Notes under the pieces: model-generated
Database searches by the model: none
Seen by the model: only the letters and a program-made list of their open reading frames with translations
Told to the model about the DNA's origin: nothing
Shown: positions 1-8,533 of the stretch, in pieces
Position numbering within the stretch: position 1 is the stretch's first letter
Layout: every line of letters starts with the position of its first letter
Position numbers and translations under genes: made by a program
Source of the DNA: Spirochaetota bacterium
GTDB lineage: Bacteria > Spirochaetota > Brachyspiria > Brachyspirales > JACRPF01
Direction: 5' to 3'
DNA length: 64,000 nucleotides
Assembly (NCBI GenBank): GCA_016214035.1
Contig: JACRPF010000006.1
Span: forward strand, 145,458-209,457

Positions 1-326
1 ACCGCCACACCGCCGAGCGTGAGCAGATACACCATCGTAATGATATCCGCATGACCCGCGAGGATATTGACGCGTGAGCCCAGCGGCAGAAACGCGATGA
101 CACTCAGAATGGACGCGAACGCGAGCATGGGCGCTATGGTGAACGCGAGGCCGCCGCTTTTCATGTTGTCCTTGCCGAGCAGCTTCAACAGATCGCGGTA
201 CGGCTGAATTACCGGAGGCCCCTGACGGGACTGCACCCGGGCTATGATCTTTCTGATAAGTCCCTCGAAGAGGGGTGCAAGCGCGAGAAACAGAAGTACG
301 TTGATGATGCTGAATACGATATCCAT
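1..326 (-). CDS. HyfC/HycD-type hydrogenase membrane subunit (partial, 3' end off window)
   Basis: This reading frame is not in the ORF track because it runs off the left edge. It starts at ATG 326 and reads MDIVFSIINVLLFLALAPLF, then a cytoplasmic loop with RVQSRQGPPVIQPYRDLLKL. That loop is the signature of the NuoH/HyfC/HycD/EchB family, which forms the membrane foot of complex I and group 4 hydrogenases. About 108 residues are visible, with at least two membrane segments. The start lies 4 bases after the stop of the large-subunit gene and has a GAGGAAA Shine-Dalgarno-like stretch overlapping that stop. It is therefore in the same operon. The small subunit and ferredoxin-like subunit expected for such a complex are not in the window and may lie further left. 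Confidence 0.88.
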   Translation of the reverse strand, partial: MDIVFSIINVLLFLALAPLFEGLIRKIIARVQSRQGPPVIQPYRDLLKLLGKDNMKSGGLAFTIAPMLAFASILSVIAFLPLGSRVNILAGHADIITMVYLLTLGGVA

Positions 327-330
327 CGTG

Positions 331-2019
331 TTATTTCCTCGCCGTGGCGGTCAGCGCAAGCGCTTCAAGTTCGGCACCGGTCATACGCACCACATCACCT
401 GAACGCACATCGATACGTGCGAGACGGTCCGTACATGAGAAACACGGGTCGATGCTGCCGATGATGATGGGAAGATCGGCGAACTGTTCGTCCATGAGCA
501 TGAGCGGCACGCCCTGGAGATTCGGGTACGTGGGGGCGCGCACACGCCAGCGCTCGGGCCGGTTATTCTCGCCGGTGATGAGATAATGCACCGATTCGCC
601 GCGCGGGGCTTCAACCGCCATGACCGCGTGGTTACCGGGTTTCAGTTCTTCGGCATATTCGGTCATGAGCGCGCCGTCGGGCATGTCGGCCAGCGACTGG
701 CGTATTATCTTGATAGCCTCGAACGTTTCGAGTATGCGCACCACAAGCGTTCCCCACACGTCGCAGCTGTCGACAACGGGTACATCGAATTTCACCGCAT
801 CGTACGCCGCATACGGGACGTCACGACGGACATCGATATCCACACCGCGGGCGCGCGCCACCGGTCCCACAAGACCGTATTTGATCGCCTGTTCTTTGGT
901 GATGGTGCCCACACCTTTCGTGCGCCGGTGTATCAGCGAATCGTTGGCAACCGCTTTATGTATGGTGACAAGCTCGGTCTCTATCTTCTTGATGACGGTA
1001 AGCAGTTCTTCCCTGAGATCCGGGGTTACATCGCGCCTGACACCGCCCACGACAATCATCCCGTAGGTTTTGCGGTTACCGGTGAGTTTTTCACCGAACC
1101 ACATGAGCGCCTCACGAACGCGCCACGCCTGCATGAACACGGTGTCGAAACCGATGAGATGACCGGCGATGCCGAGCCAGAGCAGATGCGAATGCACCCG
1201 TTCTATCTCAAGCATGATGGTGCGTATATATTCCGCGCGCCGCGATATCCTGAGCCCTGAGGCGAGTTCCACCGCCTGCGAATACGCGGCCGCGTGCACC
1301 GATCCGCAGATGCCGCAGATGCGTTCGGCGATAAACGGTATTTCGTTGTATGAAACCTGTGTCTGACAAAGCTTTTCAATGCCGCGATGCACCATGAATC
1401 CGCGGTACTCGCAGCCCTTGATGGTCTCGCCGTCTACATACACGGCGAAGTGTTCGGGTTCGTGAAGTGTTGGATGGAACGGCCCCACCGGAACCACCGT
1501 AGTGCCCGCGGGCGCCTCATCGAGCTGAAAAGCGACCTTGTCTGCCGGCGGCGGCATGAGATTCCACGGAACTTCTTTCCGCATGGGATATATGCCTTCG
1601 GGCCAGTCATCCGATAAAATAAGACGTTTGGGATTCGGATGTCCTGTGAATGTCATCCCGAGCAGGTCGAAGCATTCACGCTCAGACCAGTCGGCACCGG
1701 GGATGTCGGGGGTTATCGATTCGAACGAAGGATCGTGCTCCGGGGCGCTCGTGCGCAATGCGACAAAAACGCCGGGCTTGTCGAAACAGAACGAATGGAT
1801 GAGCGACAGCGTTTTGTTCTCGGCGAGCGTGTCATAGCCGATACCCACCTGATAGCGCGCGCCGAGCTCGATGAGCGTGCGGGCGGCCTGGCGAAGCACG
1901 GTCCGGTTCACGTCAACATAGATGCGGCGCGTATCGCGCGTGACACCGACGACGCCGCCGGGTATCGCCGCTTTGAGTTTTTCTTCTATTGATTCAATCG
2001 ATTCGATGGTCATTATCAT
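331..2019 (-). CDS. hycE: Group 4 [NiFe]-hydrogenase large subunit, HycE/HyfG type (NuoC-NuoD fusion)
   Basis: Catalytic subunit of a membrane-bound energy-converting hydrogenase. Residues up to about 150 form a NuoC-like 30-kDa domain and the rest is the NuoD-like hydrogenase domain, as in E. coli HycE (569 aa; here 562). Both nickel-binding motifs are intact: ERICGICGSVH near residue 233 and DPCFSCTDR near residue 526, so this is a true hydrogenase and not a complex I NuoD. The C-terminus after DPCFSC is the part removed by a HycI-type protease, encoded two genes upstream. Starts at 2019 and 2013 (MIMT) are both possible; GAGGACT precedes them. The gene lies 10 bases after the hyfB-like stop, in the minus-strand operon 8300 to 1. 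Confidence 0.95.
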   Translation of the reverse strand: MIMTIESIESIEEKLKAAIPGGVVGVTRDTRRIYVDVNRTVLRQAARTLIELGARYQVGIGYDTLAENKTLSLIHSFCFDKPGVFVALRTSAPEHDPSFESITPDIPGADWSERECFDLLGMTFTGHPNPKRLILSDDWPEGIYPMRKEVPWNLMPPPADKVAFQLDEAPAGTTVVPVGPFHPTLHEPEHFAVYVDGETIKGCEYRGFMVHRGIEKLCQTQVSYNEIPFIAERICGICGSVHAAAYSQAVELASGLRISRRAEYIRTIMLEIERVHSHLLWLGIAGHLIGFDTVFMQAWRVREALMWFGEKLTGNRKTYGMIVVGGVRRDVTPDLREELLTVIKKIETELVTIHKAVANDSLIHRRTKGVGTITKEQAIKYGLVGPVARARGVDIDVRRDVPYAAYDAVKFDVPVVDSCDVWGTLVVRILETFEAIKIIRQSLADMPDGALMTEYAEELKPGNHAVMAVEAPRGESVHYLITGENNRPERWRVRAPTYPNLQGVPLMLMDEQFADLPIIIGSIDPCFSCTDRLARIDVRSGDVVRMTGAELEALALTATARK

Positions 2020-2029
2020 AGTCCTCGGT

Positions 2030-3889
2030 TCATTGCTTCACGTTGCCGCCGGTCCACCAGAGCAGCTTCTTCAGTGCGGAGAACATATGCGTGCTCGTAT
2101 ACCGGTTCGAATTTTTATGGTCCTGATAACCGCACAGCCACGGTTCGGTTTTCTGTTCCTTCGCGCCGCCCGAACGCTTCAGCAGTGCCGCGAGAATGAA
2201 CGCACCCGCGATGACCGCAAGTATCATGAGCGGCAGCGCCGTTGCGACGATGTTCGCTCCGATGCCGGGAATCATCAGCGAAACACCGGTTTTCCTGTTC
2301 ACGATCTGTTCACCGAACGCGGACGCCGCGAACAGCGATTCGAGCGACGAAGATTCCGATGCGCGGAACACCGCGGCGATAAGTTTATAAAATGCTATAG
2401 GGAAAAGGCCCTGCACGATGCAGACCAGCGCCAGCAGCAGTTTCGGCAGGAGCATCGAGAACGGGACTTCCTTCACCGGATGGGGCACGTTCCACTGAAC
2501 ACCGGATGCGGCGAACGTCATGCCGAAGAGTTTCACATAACAGGCAAGCGTAAGCGCGCTCGTGAACAGCGCCACGATACCGAAGAGCGCGAGCCACGGC
2601 ACCGTGCTTCCCGCGAGAAGCGATGACGCGACGATGGTCCATTTGCTCGCAAATCCCGAAAGCGGCGGCACTCCCGATATCGCGAGCGATGCGACCGCGG
2701 CAAGCGTTGCGGTAACCGGCATGAGCGCCATAAGCCCGCCAAGCTTGTTAAGGTCTTTCGTACCGGTGGCATAGAGCACGCTGCCGCTTGAAAGAAACAG
2801 AAGCCCCTTGAACACCGCGTGATTGATGACATGATAGAGCGCGCCGATGATGGATATAAGCGCAAGCGCTTTGACGAACGGCGAACTGCTGTACATCATA
2901 AAGAGTGCGCTGCCTACGGCGAGAATGATATATCCCACCTGCCCGATGGAGCTGTACGCGAGCAGACGCTTCGAATCGTTCTGCTTCATCGCCTGCGCGG
3001 TACCCACGAACAGCGTTACCGCTCCGGCTGAAGCGATGATAACACCCCATATGGTGCCGTTGAAACCCTCTGGTGTCATCCAGAAAAACGTCCGCAGAAT
3101 ACCGTAGACGCCGGTCTTGATCATGACACCCGAAAGCATGGCGCTCACCGGTGACGGAGCGATGGAGTGCGCGTCGGGCAGCCACAGCTGACCGAACGGG
3201 AATACCCCGGCCTTGAAGCTGAAACCCACCAGGATGAACCCGAACACGGCGAAGAGCGCCGCGGGTTTCATCGCCGCCATCTTCATCGTGATGTCATGGA
3301 GCGTATCACCGATGGCGATGCCGTTGACGAAGAGCGTCCCGGTGATGATGAGCACCCACGCAAGTTCCATGAGTATGAGATATTTGTTCGCGTTACGGAC
3401 ATTGCCGGGAACGCGATGCTCGAACCGGATGAGCGCATAGGAAGCCACCGTCATGAGCTGCCAGGAGATACTGAACCCCATCGACAGATCGTCAACGGTG
3501 AGTATACCCATCATGCCGAGCACGAAGAGCGGGAAGGCAATATAGTACCCGGCAAGTTTGTAGTCCTTGAAATGATCCATGTAGCGTATCGAATAGAGCG
3601 CGCTCATCACCGACATACCGGCGACCAGCGCAAGAAAAAGCGCCGAAAGCCCGTCGATGAGGAAGACGTATCTGACACCGAAGAGATGATATTCGTATGG
3701 CGCTATCGGCCCGGTAAATACCGCCTGGTAGCAGAGCGTGAGCACCACCGCTGCCGCGGCAGTCGTCAAAATCAGATTAATAATCCCCGCGGTCTTACGT
3801 GCACGGGATATGAGCGGCGATAGCACCGCGGATGCGATAAGCAGACAGACCGCCGTGACCGGATGTATGAGCTGAACAAGAACATTCAT
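2030..3889 (-). CDS. hyfB: HyfB/HycC-type proton-antiporter-like membrane subunit of hydrogenase
   Basis: A 619-residue polytopic membrane protein of the NuoL/NuoM/MrpA family, which carries ion translocation in complex I-like enzymes. Hydrophobic segments run from residue 8 to about 570. The central region GVFPFGQLWLPDAHSIAPSPVSAMLSG is typical of the family. The C-terminal tail with EPWLCGYQ is specific to the HyfB/HycC branch that partners HycE-type hydrogenases. The start codon overlaps the stop of the maturation protease gene by 4 bases (ATGA), which indicates translational coupling. With HycE and HyfC it should form the membrane arm of an H2-evolving, ion-pumping complex. Only one antiporter-like subunit is visible, but more could lie beyond the left edge. 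Confidence 0.93.
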   Translation of the reverse strand: MNVLVQLIHPVTAVCLLIASAVLSPLISRARKTAGIINLILTTAAAAVVLTLCYQAVFTGPIAPYEYHLFGVRYVFLIDGLSALFLALVAGMSVMSALYSIRYMDHFKDYKLAGYYIAFPLFVLGMMGILTVDDLSMGFSISWQLMTVASYALIRFEHRVPGNVRNANKYLILMELAWVLIITGTLFVNGIAIGDTLHDITMKMAAMKPAALFAVFGFILVGFSFKAGVFPFGQLWLPDAHSIAPSPVSAMLSGVMIKTGVYGILRTFFWMTPEGFNGTIWGVIIASAGAVTLFVGTAQAMKQNDSKRLLAYSSIGQVGYIILAVGSALFMMYSSSPFVKALALISIIGALYHVINHAVFKGLLFLSSGSVLYATGTKDLNKLGGLMALMPVTATLAAVASLAISGVPPLSGFASKWTIVASSLLAGSTVPWLALFGIVALFTSALTLACYVKLFGMTFAASGVQWNVPHPVKEVPFSMLLPKLLLALVCIVQGLFPIAFYKLIAAVFRASESSSLESLFAASAFGEQIVNRKTGVSLMIPGIGANIVATALPLMILAVIAGAFILAALLKRSGGAKEQKTEPWLCGYQDHKNSNRYTSTHMFSALKKLLWWTGGNVKQ

Positions 3890-4380
3890 TGCACAATCTC
3901 CTCAACTGACGCGGTGCTCGGTGCATGCCGCATAAACAATGCCACCGCGGCATCGGCACTCTGCCGTACCTCGGGCGATATCCCCGCGCCGAAACCGGTA
4001 TCCTTCGCTTCGATGCCGAAGAGCCACACCTTTTTTCCGGACTTCTCGAATATCGATGACGATAGTGACAGCGCGGCTTTATGCGTTGTTGCGCCGGCAT
4101 GCTCGATGAACGACGCCATCGGACCGAAGACAACGGATCCAGGTACGCCGCCGGTGGTTACCGCATCGACGATGATCACATTCGGTTCTGTCCGTTCGGC
4201 GATACGAAACACATAATTCTCAAGTACATCCTCAACGTTCAGCACCGCAAGCCCCGGCGCCTTGTTGACGAGCGTATCGGCGATGTACGGCCCCGCGGCG
4301 TCGTCGTGCCGCAGATAATTACCCACGCCCACGACGCATGCGCCTTCGGCAAGACACTTCGCTACCCCGAGAGCAGGCAT
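3886..4380 (-). CDS. hycI: Hydrogenase maturation protease (HycI/HyaD family)
   Basis: Nickel-dependent endopeptidase that trims the large-subunit C-terminus after NiFe cofactor insertion. The ORF track starts at 4488, but residues before MPALGVAKC are arginine/histidine-rich and are the shadow of the upstream gene. ATG 4380 overlaps the upstream TAA by one base (TAATG) and begins the family core VVGVGNYLRHDDAAGPYIAD, in which N and DD correspond to the metal-binding region. A second family block is IIVDAVTTGG. This gives 164 residues, the usual size. It overlaps the next gene by 4 bases. Its position directly among the structural genes indicates a dedicated role in maturing the HycE-like subunit. 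Confidence 0.9.
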   Translation of the reverse strand: MPALGVAKCLAEGACVVGVGNYLRHDDAAGPYIADTLVNKAPGLAVLNVEDVLENYVFRIAERTEPNVIIVDAVTTGGVPGSVVFGPMASFIEHAGATTHKAALSLSSSIFEKSGKKVWLFGIEAKDTGFGAGISPEVRQSADAAVALFMRHAPSTASVEEIVQ

Positions 4381-5213
4381 TATATCTGCTCCCCGAGCGT
4401 CTTGATCTGATGATAGGTATACACCGGCCCGTCGGTGCACACGAGCGTGCGTCCGATGGAGCAGTGCTGACATTTTCCGATGCCGCATTTCATATGCCTT
4501 TCGAGCGTGGAGATGATATTGTTCTCATCGAGTCCGCGTTCAACAAGCTCCTGAATGACGGCATTAAACATGACCGGAGGTCCGCAGACAAAGGCAACTG
4601 TATCTTTGAGCGGTATATCCGTTTTTTTTATGAGCGTATGCACGAAGCCCGTGCTGCCGTCCCATCCCGGAACCGGATTGTCCACGGTGACGAACGTTTC
4701 GAAACCGGGCGCCGTTTTCCATTCCTTGAGGTTCTGCTGATACATCAGTTCGCGCGGTGTCCGTGATCCGTAGAACAGAAGTATACGCCCGAACTGCTGA
4801 TTGTTCTGCATCACATGCATGATGGACGAGCGCAGCGGGATGAGCCCGATGCCGCCGGCCACATAGATGACGTTCTTGCCTTTGATATCCTCGAACGGGA
4901 ATCCGTTGCCGAACGGTCCGCGCACGCCGATCTTGTCGCCCACTTTGAGATCATGGAGGGCATTAGTCACTTTGCCGATTTTGCGGAGCGTTATATGAAA
5001 ACGGTCGTTTGTGGGACACGCGGGAAGTGATACGGCGAATTCGCCCGCGCCGAACACCGTGCACATGATGAACTGACCGGATTTGAACGCGAACGGTTTT
5101 TTATCCGGCCGCTGATCGAACGTTAGGTAGAAGGTCTTTACGTCGACTATCTCGTCGCGTATCTCGTCGATCGTGGCGATCTCCGGTATTGTGGTGTTTT
5201 CGATGTCAGCCAT
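4380..5213 (-). CDS. hydG: Sulfhydrogenase gamma / AsrB-type FAD-NAD(P) oxidoreductase subunit
   Basis: A 277-residue ferredoxin-reductase-type flavoprotein like HydG of Pyrococcus sulfhydrogenase and AsrB of anaerobic sulfite reductase. Residues 10-105 form the FAD-binding barrel. Residues 105-235 form the NAD(P) domain, with YVAGGIGLIPLRS and FVCGPPVMFNAV. The C-terminus carries a [2Fe-2S] cysteine set, HMKCGIGKCQHCSIG followed by LVC. In known complexes this subunit exchanges electrons between NAD(P)H and the HydB iron-sulfur subunit. It overlaps the hydB-like gene by 8 bases and precedes hycI. Here it would link the pyridine nucleotide pool to a membrane hydrogenase, which is an inference from gene order. 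Confidence 0.92.
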   Translation of the reverse strand: MADIENTTIPEIATIDEIRDEIVDVKTFYLTFDQRPDKKPFAFKSGQFIMCTVFGAGEFAVSLPACPTNDRFHITLRKIGKVTNALHDLKVGDKIGVRGPFGNGFPFEDIKGKNVIYVAGGIGLIPLRSSIMHVMQNNQQFGRILLFYGSRTPRELMYQQNLKEWKTAPGFETFVTVDNPVPGWDGSTGFVHTLIKKTDIPLKDTVAFVCGPPVMFNAVIQELVERGLDENNIISTLERHMKCGIGKCQHCSIGRTLVCTDGPVYTYHQIKTLGEQI

Positions 5214-6282
5214 TCCGGTTTGCCTCTTCGTTGATGATCTCGCGCCGGATATAGGTTACGACATTCGGCATGCCGATGTCGCCGGGGCATACCCAGGCGC
5301 AGCGTCCGCAGCCCACACAGCCGGGACGCAGATATTTCTTCGATTGCGAATATGACAATTTGCAGAAGAACCGTTTACTGCGCCGGTCCTCGACGGGCTT
5401 GCGCGGATTGTGTCCGCCGGCCATGCGCGAGTAACCTTCAAAAGCGCACGAATCCCAGGTGCGGTTTCGGTCCGCAGCGCCGGATCCGGTGACCGCGTCG
5501 GCCACATTGAAACACGAGCAGCTCGGACAGACGAAGGTGCAGGCGCCGCACTCGAGGCACTGGTCGCCGATGTAGGTCCAGACATGGTCGTTGATGAGGC
5601 CCGTGGTGATGCGGTTGACCACGCGTGACATCCACGCCTTGTTCTCCTGCGCCACCGTGTCGAACAGCGAGAGCGATGTATCTATCGCCGCCGATTTTTT
5701 CTGCGTGAACGATGCATCGGCTTTTTTCAGCCGCATCGATTCAGCCAATGCCGTGCCGCGCTCGCTTCCGGTCTCAATGAGATACACATCGCCGAGTTCA
5801 GTGAGATTGAGATCATATCCTTCGCGCGCCGAGGGGCCGCTGTCCGTGCATGAGCAGAAACATTCGCGGAACGGCGACACACAGGTATTGGCTACGATGA
5901 ACGTCCGTTTGCGGAAGCTCCGGTACATCTCATCGATGTAATCCTGTCCAAGAAAAAATCGGTCAAGACACTGAAGTCCGGTAAGATCGCAGGAACGAAG
6001 ACCGAACAGCGCTTTCGATGTTTCATCGAAGAGCGGTGTGATATCCACTTTCTGCGCGGTCCTGTCATACTTGTACCTCATGATTGTTTTATAATGAGGA
6101 AACATGACGTGCTTTGCGGGTATCGCCGGCAATGCGGCAGTAAGACTGATGCGTTCAACATCCTCGGTGCGCGAGAACATCACCTGCAGTGAATCCTTTT
6201 CAAGGACGGGCCCGTAGACCTGATAGGTCTTCTTGAGCTCCCGCGCGATATCCATCACCCTGCTTTTTTCTATTATGTACAT
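5206..6282 (-). CDS. hydB: Sulfhydrogenase beta / AsrA-type iron-sulfur subunit
   Basis: A 358-residue electron-transfer subunit of the HydB/AsrA family. The N-terminal part contains the family cysteines CDLTGLQC and CVSPFRECFCSC. The C-terminal part carries two [4Fe-4S] ferredoxin motifs, CLECGACTFVCPSCSC (about residue 242) and CVGCGRCAWVCPGD (about residue 321). In sulfhydrogenases it passes electrons between the flavin subunit HydG and the hydrogenase or reductase core. It begins 2 bases after the molybdopterin oxidoreductase stop and overlaps hydG, so the three are co-translated. Apart from the unusual partner set, the sequence looks complete. Confidence 0.92.
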   Translation of the reverse strand: MYIIEKSRVMDIARELKKTYQVYGPVLEKDSLQVMFSRTEDVERISLTAALPAIPAKHVMFPHYKTIMRYKYDRTAQKVDITPLFDETSKALFGLRSCDLTGLQCLDRFFLGQDYIDEMYRSFRKRTFIVANTCVSPFRECFCSCTDSGPSAREGYDLNLTELGDVYLIETGSERGTALAESMRLKKADASFTQKKSAAIDTSLSLFDTVAQENKAWMSRVVNRITTGLINDHVWTYIGDQCLECGACTFVCPSCSCFNVADAVTGSGAADRNRTWDSCAFEGYSRMAGGHNPRKPVEDRRSKRFFCKLSYSQSKKYLRPGCVGCGRCAWVCPGDIGMPNVVTYIRREIINEEANRNG

Positions 6283-6284
6283 CG

Positions 6285-8300
6285 TTATACCTTCACTATC
6301 CGTACCGGGATGGCGGCATCCTGGCCGAGCTTCATGATACTCCGGTGCGCGAGGAAGAAATTGGTTACCATGTCATCCACAAAATAGGCGACGTATGCGG
6401 TGCGCGGCTTCACCTTGTCGGTGATCTGAACCATCGCCTCCATGGCGCCGTACGGTGAAACAAACTTTGCCACGCCGCGGTCGCGTATGCCGAGTGCTTT
6501 CGCATCCTCCGGGGATACCGCCACATAGCCGCGCGGATACAGAAGCAGCGTTGCGTTGTATTCACGCAGCGGTATGTTCGTCTTCTTCATGAGATTATTC
6601 TGATGCCAGTAATGCTGCGCCTCGCCGACGACCATGAGCACCGGATATTCCTCGCTTGCGGCGGGAACGCTGAAATTCCATTCCGTCGGAACGAAGTTCA
6701 TCTTCCGCGGCGAGTTTTCAATGCTGAAACGCGCCGTGCCTTTGGGATTTTCCGCCGTACACGGCCACTGTATGCCGAAGCTCTGTTCGAGCGCATCATA
6801 GCGATAGCCGGAATATACCGGTGTCAGCTGCGCAATCTCATCCATGACATCCGATGCCGAGGTGTACGTCCACGAACAGCCGGCCTTTGCCGCGATGGCC
6901 GTATACAACTGCCAGCCGGGCATTACATCGTCCTGCGGCGGACGCTTCTGTTTGAAAAGCTGCACGCGCCGTTCGGTATTGGTGAATGTCCCGTCGCTTT
7001 CGATGTACGGAGCTATCGGCAGCACCACGTGCGCATAATCGGTGAAACCATTCCTGAATGAACCGACATATGCGATGAAATCCACCGATTTCAGTTCCGC
7101 GCTGTGATGAATGACTGTATTGTCATGATCAACGACCACGAGTGCGCGAAGTGAACGGTTCGTGTTGGTGAGCAGGTCCTCAACCGTGCGGCCCGGACGC
7201 GCGCTCAGACGAACGCCCCATGCCTTATTGAACTTGTCGCGCACCGACGCGTCGCTCACCGGCTGATATCCGGTAAGGAGGTCAGGCGCTATCCCCATGT
7301 CGTAGGCGCCCTGCAGATTGGAAATGCCGGTAACCGGATTGACCCCGCATCCCTCTTTGCCGATCTTGCCTGACGCAAGAAAAAGATTATACAGATAACC
7401 TATAGTATCGCTGTCAAAGCCCGAGATGCCCGACGAGAAGAACGCCATCGCCGACGGGGCGCGGCAAATTTCACGTGCGGTCTCCTTAAGGAGGCTCAGA
7501 TCGATTCCCACATCCGCTTCGACATCGGCCACTTTGAGGAACGACAGACAGCCGAGGAACGCTTCATAGCCCTCAGTCTGCCGCTTGATATAATCGCTGT
7601 CGACGAGGTTTTCCTCGATAAGCACTTTCGCCATATAGGCAAGCGCCATCTTGAACGTGCCGGGACGTATCTGCAGAAAGCGGTTCGATAATTTCGCGAT
7701 CTGCGTATGACGGCTGTCCATAGTGACGACCGTGGCGCCGTTACGCGCGGCCATATGTATCTCGCTGCCGATGATGGGATTCTGTTTGGTGATATCGGCG
7801 CCGATGACGAATATATATTTGGATGATCTGATCTCTTCCAGCGATCCGAGCATGCCCGCCATGCCGGTGCCGCGATGCATGACATCGATGCTGTTACGGT
7901 GTCCGGGGTCTGAGTCGAGACACACATTGTGCGTGGAGAACGCCGTACGGGCCAGCTTCATGAACGTGTAATTTTCTTCATTTGACGAACGCGGTGAGCC
8001 GAGGAACCCGATGGCGTCCTGCCCTTCGTTGCGAAGCCTTGAGACGTTCTCTACGAAGAAACGTATCGCCTCATCGTAACTCACCTCAACGAGCTTGCCG
8101 TCTTTTCTGATCTGCGGTTTCGTGATGCGTTCATTCGTATTGAGAAGCTCATGCACGTGCCAGCCGCGCACACAGAGGCGGCCCTTGCTTACCGGATGGC
8201 TTTTTAGTGGAAACACCCCGCGAACATTCCCGTCACGCACATCGAGCAGGTGACCGCAACCGGTCCCGCAGAACGTGCATATGCCTGTTCTATAACTCAT
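6285..8300 (-). CDS. Formate-dehydrogenase-like molybdopterin oxidoreductase lacking canonical catalytic residues
   Basis: A 671-residue relative of FdhF/FdhA. The N-terminal [4Fe-4S] motif is intact: C8, C11 and C15 in CTFCGTGCG, and C43 in GRLCVRGW. Molybdopterin-binding blocks and the C-terminal dinucleotide-binding domain (from about residue 555) are recognisable. Aligned by eye to E. coli FdhF, the selenocysteine-histidine pair falls on G133-H134 (SDPGHRNS). The catalytic arginine of NPVRGQNN is T324 (NPVTGISN), and the lysine after the fourth cluster cysteine is R45. No in-frame UGA is present. It is first in the operon, with AAGG ahead of the ATG. It may be a redox scaffold like NuoG or act on another substrate; formate oxidation should not be assumed. 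Confidence 0.85.
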   Translation of the reverse strand: MSYRTGICTFCGTGCGHLLDVRDGNVRGVFPLKSHPVSKGRLCVRGWHVHELLNTNERITKPQIRKDGKLVEVSYDEAIRFFVENVSRLRNEGQDAIGFLGSPRSSNEENYTFMKLARTAFSTHNVCLDSDPGHRNSIDVMHRGTGMAGMLGSLEEIRSSKYIFVIGADITKQNPIIGSEIHMAARNGATVVTMDSRHTQIAKLSNRFLQIRPGTFKMALAYMAKVLIEENLVDSDYIKRQTEGYEAFLGCLSFLKVADVEADVGIDLSLLKETAREICRAPSAMAFFSSGISGFDSDTIGYLYNLFLASGKIGKEGCGVNPVTGISNLQGAYDMGIAPDLLTGYQPVSDASVRDKFNKAWGVRLSARPGRTVEDLLTNTNRSLRALVVVDHDNTVIHHSAELKSVDFIAYVGSFRNGFTDYAHVVLPIAPYIESDGTFTNTERRVQLFKQKRPPQDDVMPGWQLYTAIAAKAGCSWTYTSASDVMDEIAQLTPVYSGYRYDALEQSFGIQWPCTAENPKGTARFSIENSPRKMNFVPTEWNFSVPAASEEYPVLMVVGEAQHYWHQNNLMKKTNIPLREYNATLLLYPRGYVAVSPEDAKALGIRDRGVAKFVSPYGAMEAMVQITDKVKPRTAYVAYFVDDMVTNFFLAHRSIMKLGQDAAIPVRIVKV

Positions 8301-8333
8301 GATCCCGGCCTTCTCAGAGTTGATACAAAACTA

Positions 8334-8346
8334 TTCCCATAGGGAA
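8334..8346. promoter_or_regulatory. 13-bp inverted repeat in hydrogenase operon leader
   Basis: TTCCC-ATA-GGGAA, perfect 5-bp arms, sits about 7-20 bases after the predicted transcription start of the minus-strand operon, a position suited to a repressor site. The match is short, so chance is possible. Confidence 0.3.
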
Positions 8347-8359
8347 AAGAATTTCGTAT

Positions 8360-8387
8360 AAGATAAACCAAATGAAGGATTTGTCAA
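8360..8387 (-). promoter_or_regulatory. Predicted promoter of the hydrogenase operon
   Basis: On the minus strand TTGACA (8387-8382) is followed by 16 bases and TATCTT (8365-8360), about 60 bases before the oxidoreductase ATG. It lies in the 234-base gap between divergent genes. I see no sigma-54 GG/GC element at this site. Confidence 0.5.
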
Positions 8388-8461
8388 GTAAAATGCTATG
8401 GAAAAATGGGAGAAAACGGGATTATCCAACCGCCATGGCACTATTATCACCCCCGGGGGAC

Positions 8462-8489
8462 TTGACGGAAACCGTGAACGAGATATGCT
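8462..8489 (+). promoter_or_regulatory. Predicted promoter for the SEC-C motif gene
   Basis: TTGACG (8462-8467), 16-base spacer, TATGCT (8484-8489). The gene's ATG is 45 bases downstream with AAGGA at 8523-8527. Confidence 0.4.
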
Positions 8490-8533
8490 ATAGGCAACAG
8501 CGTGAAAATAAGTTCGCGCGATAAGGATGAAAC

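Noticed and set aside
586-1260. 224-aa antisense ORF within hycE
   Set aside because: The opposite strand encodes a full hydrogenase subunit with both nickel motifs; this frame is its shadow.
6285-8300. Selenocysteine-containing formate dehydrogenase
   Set aside because: The frame has no in-frame UGA, and the Sec/Cys position aligns to glycine, so no SECIS is expected.
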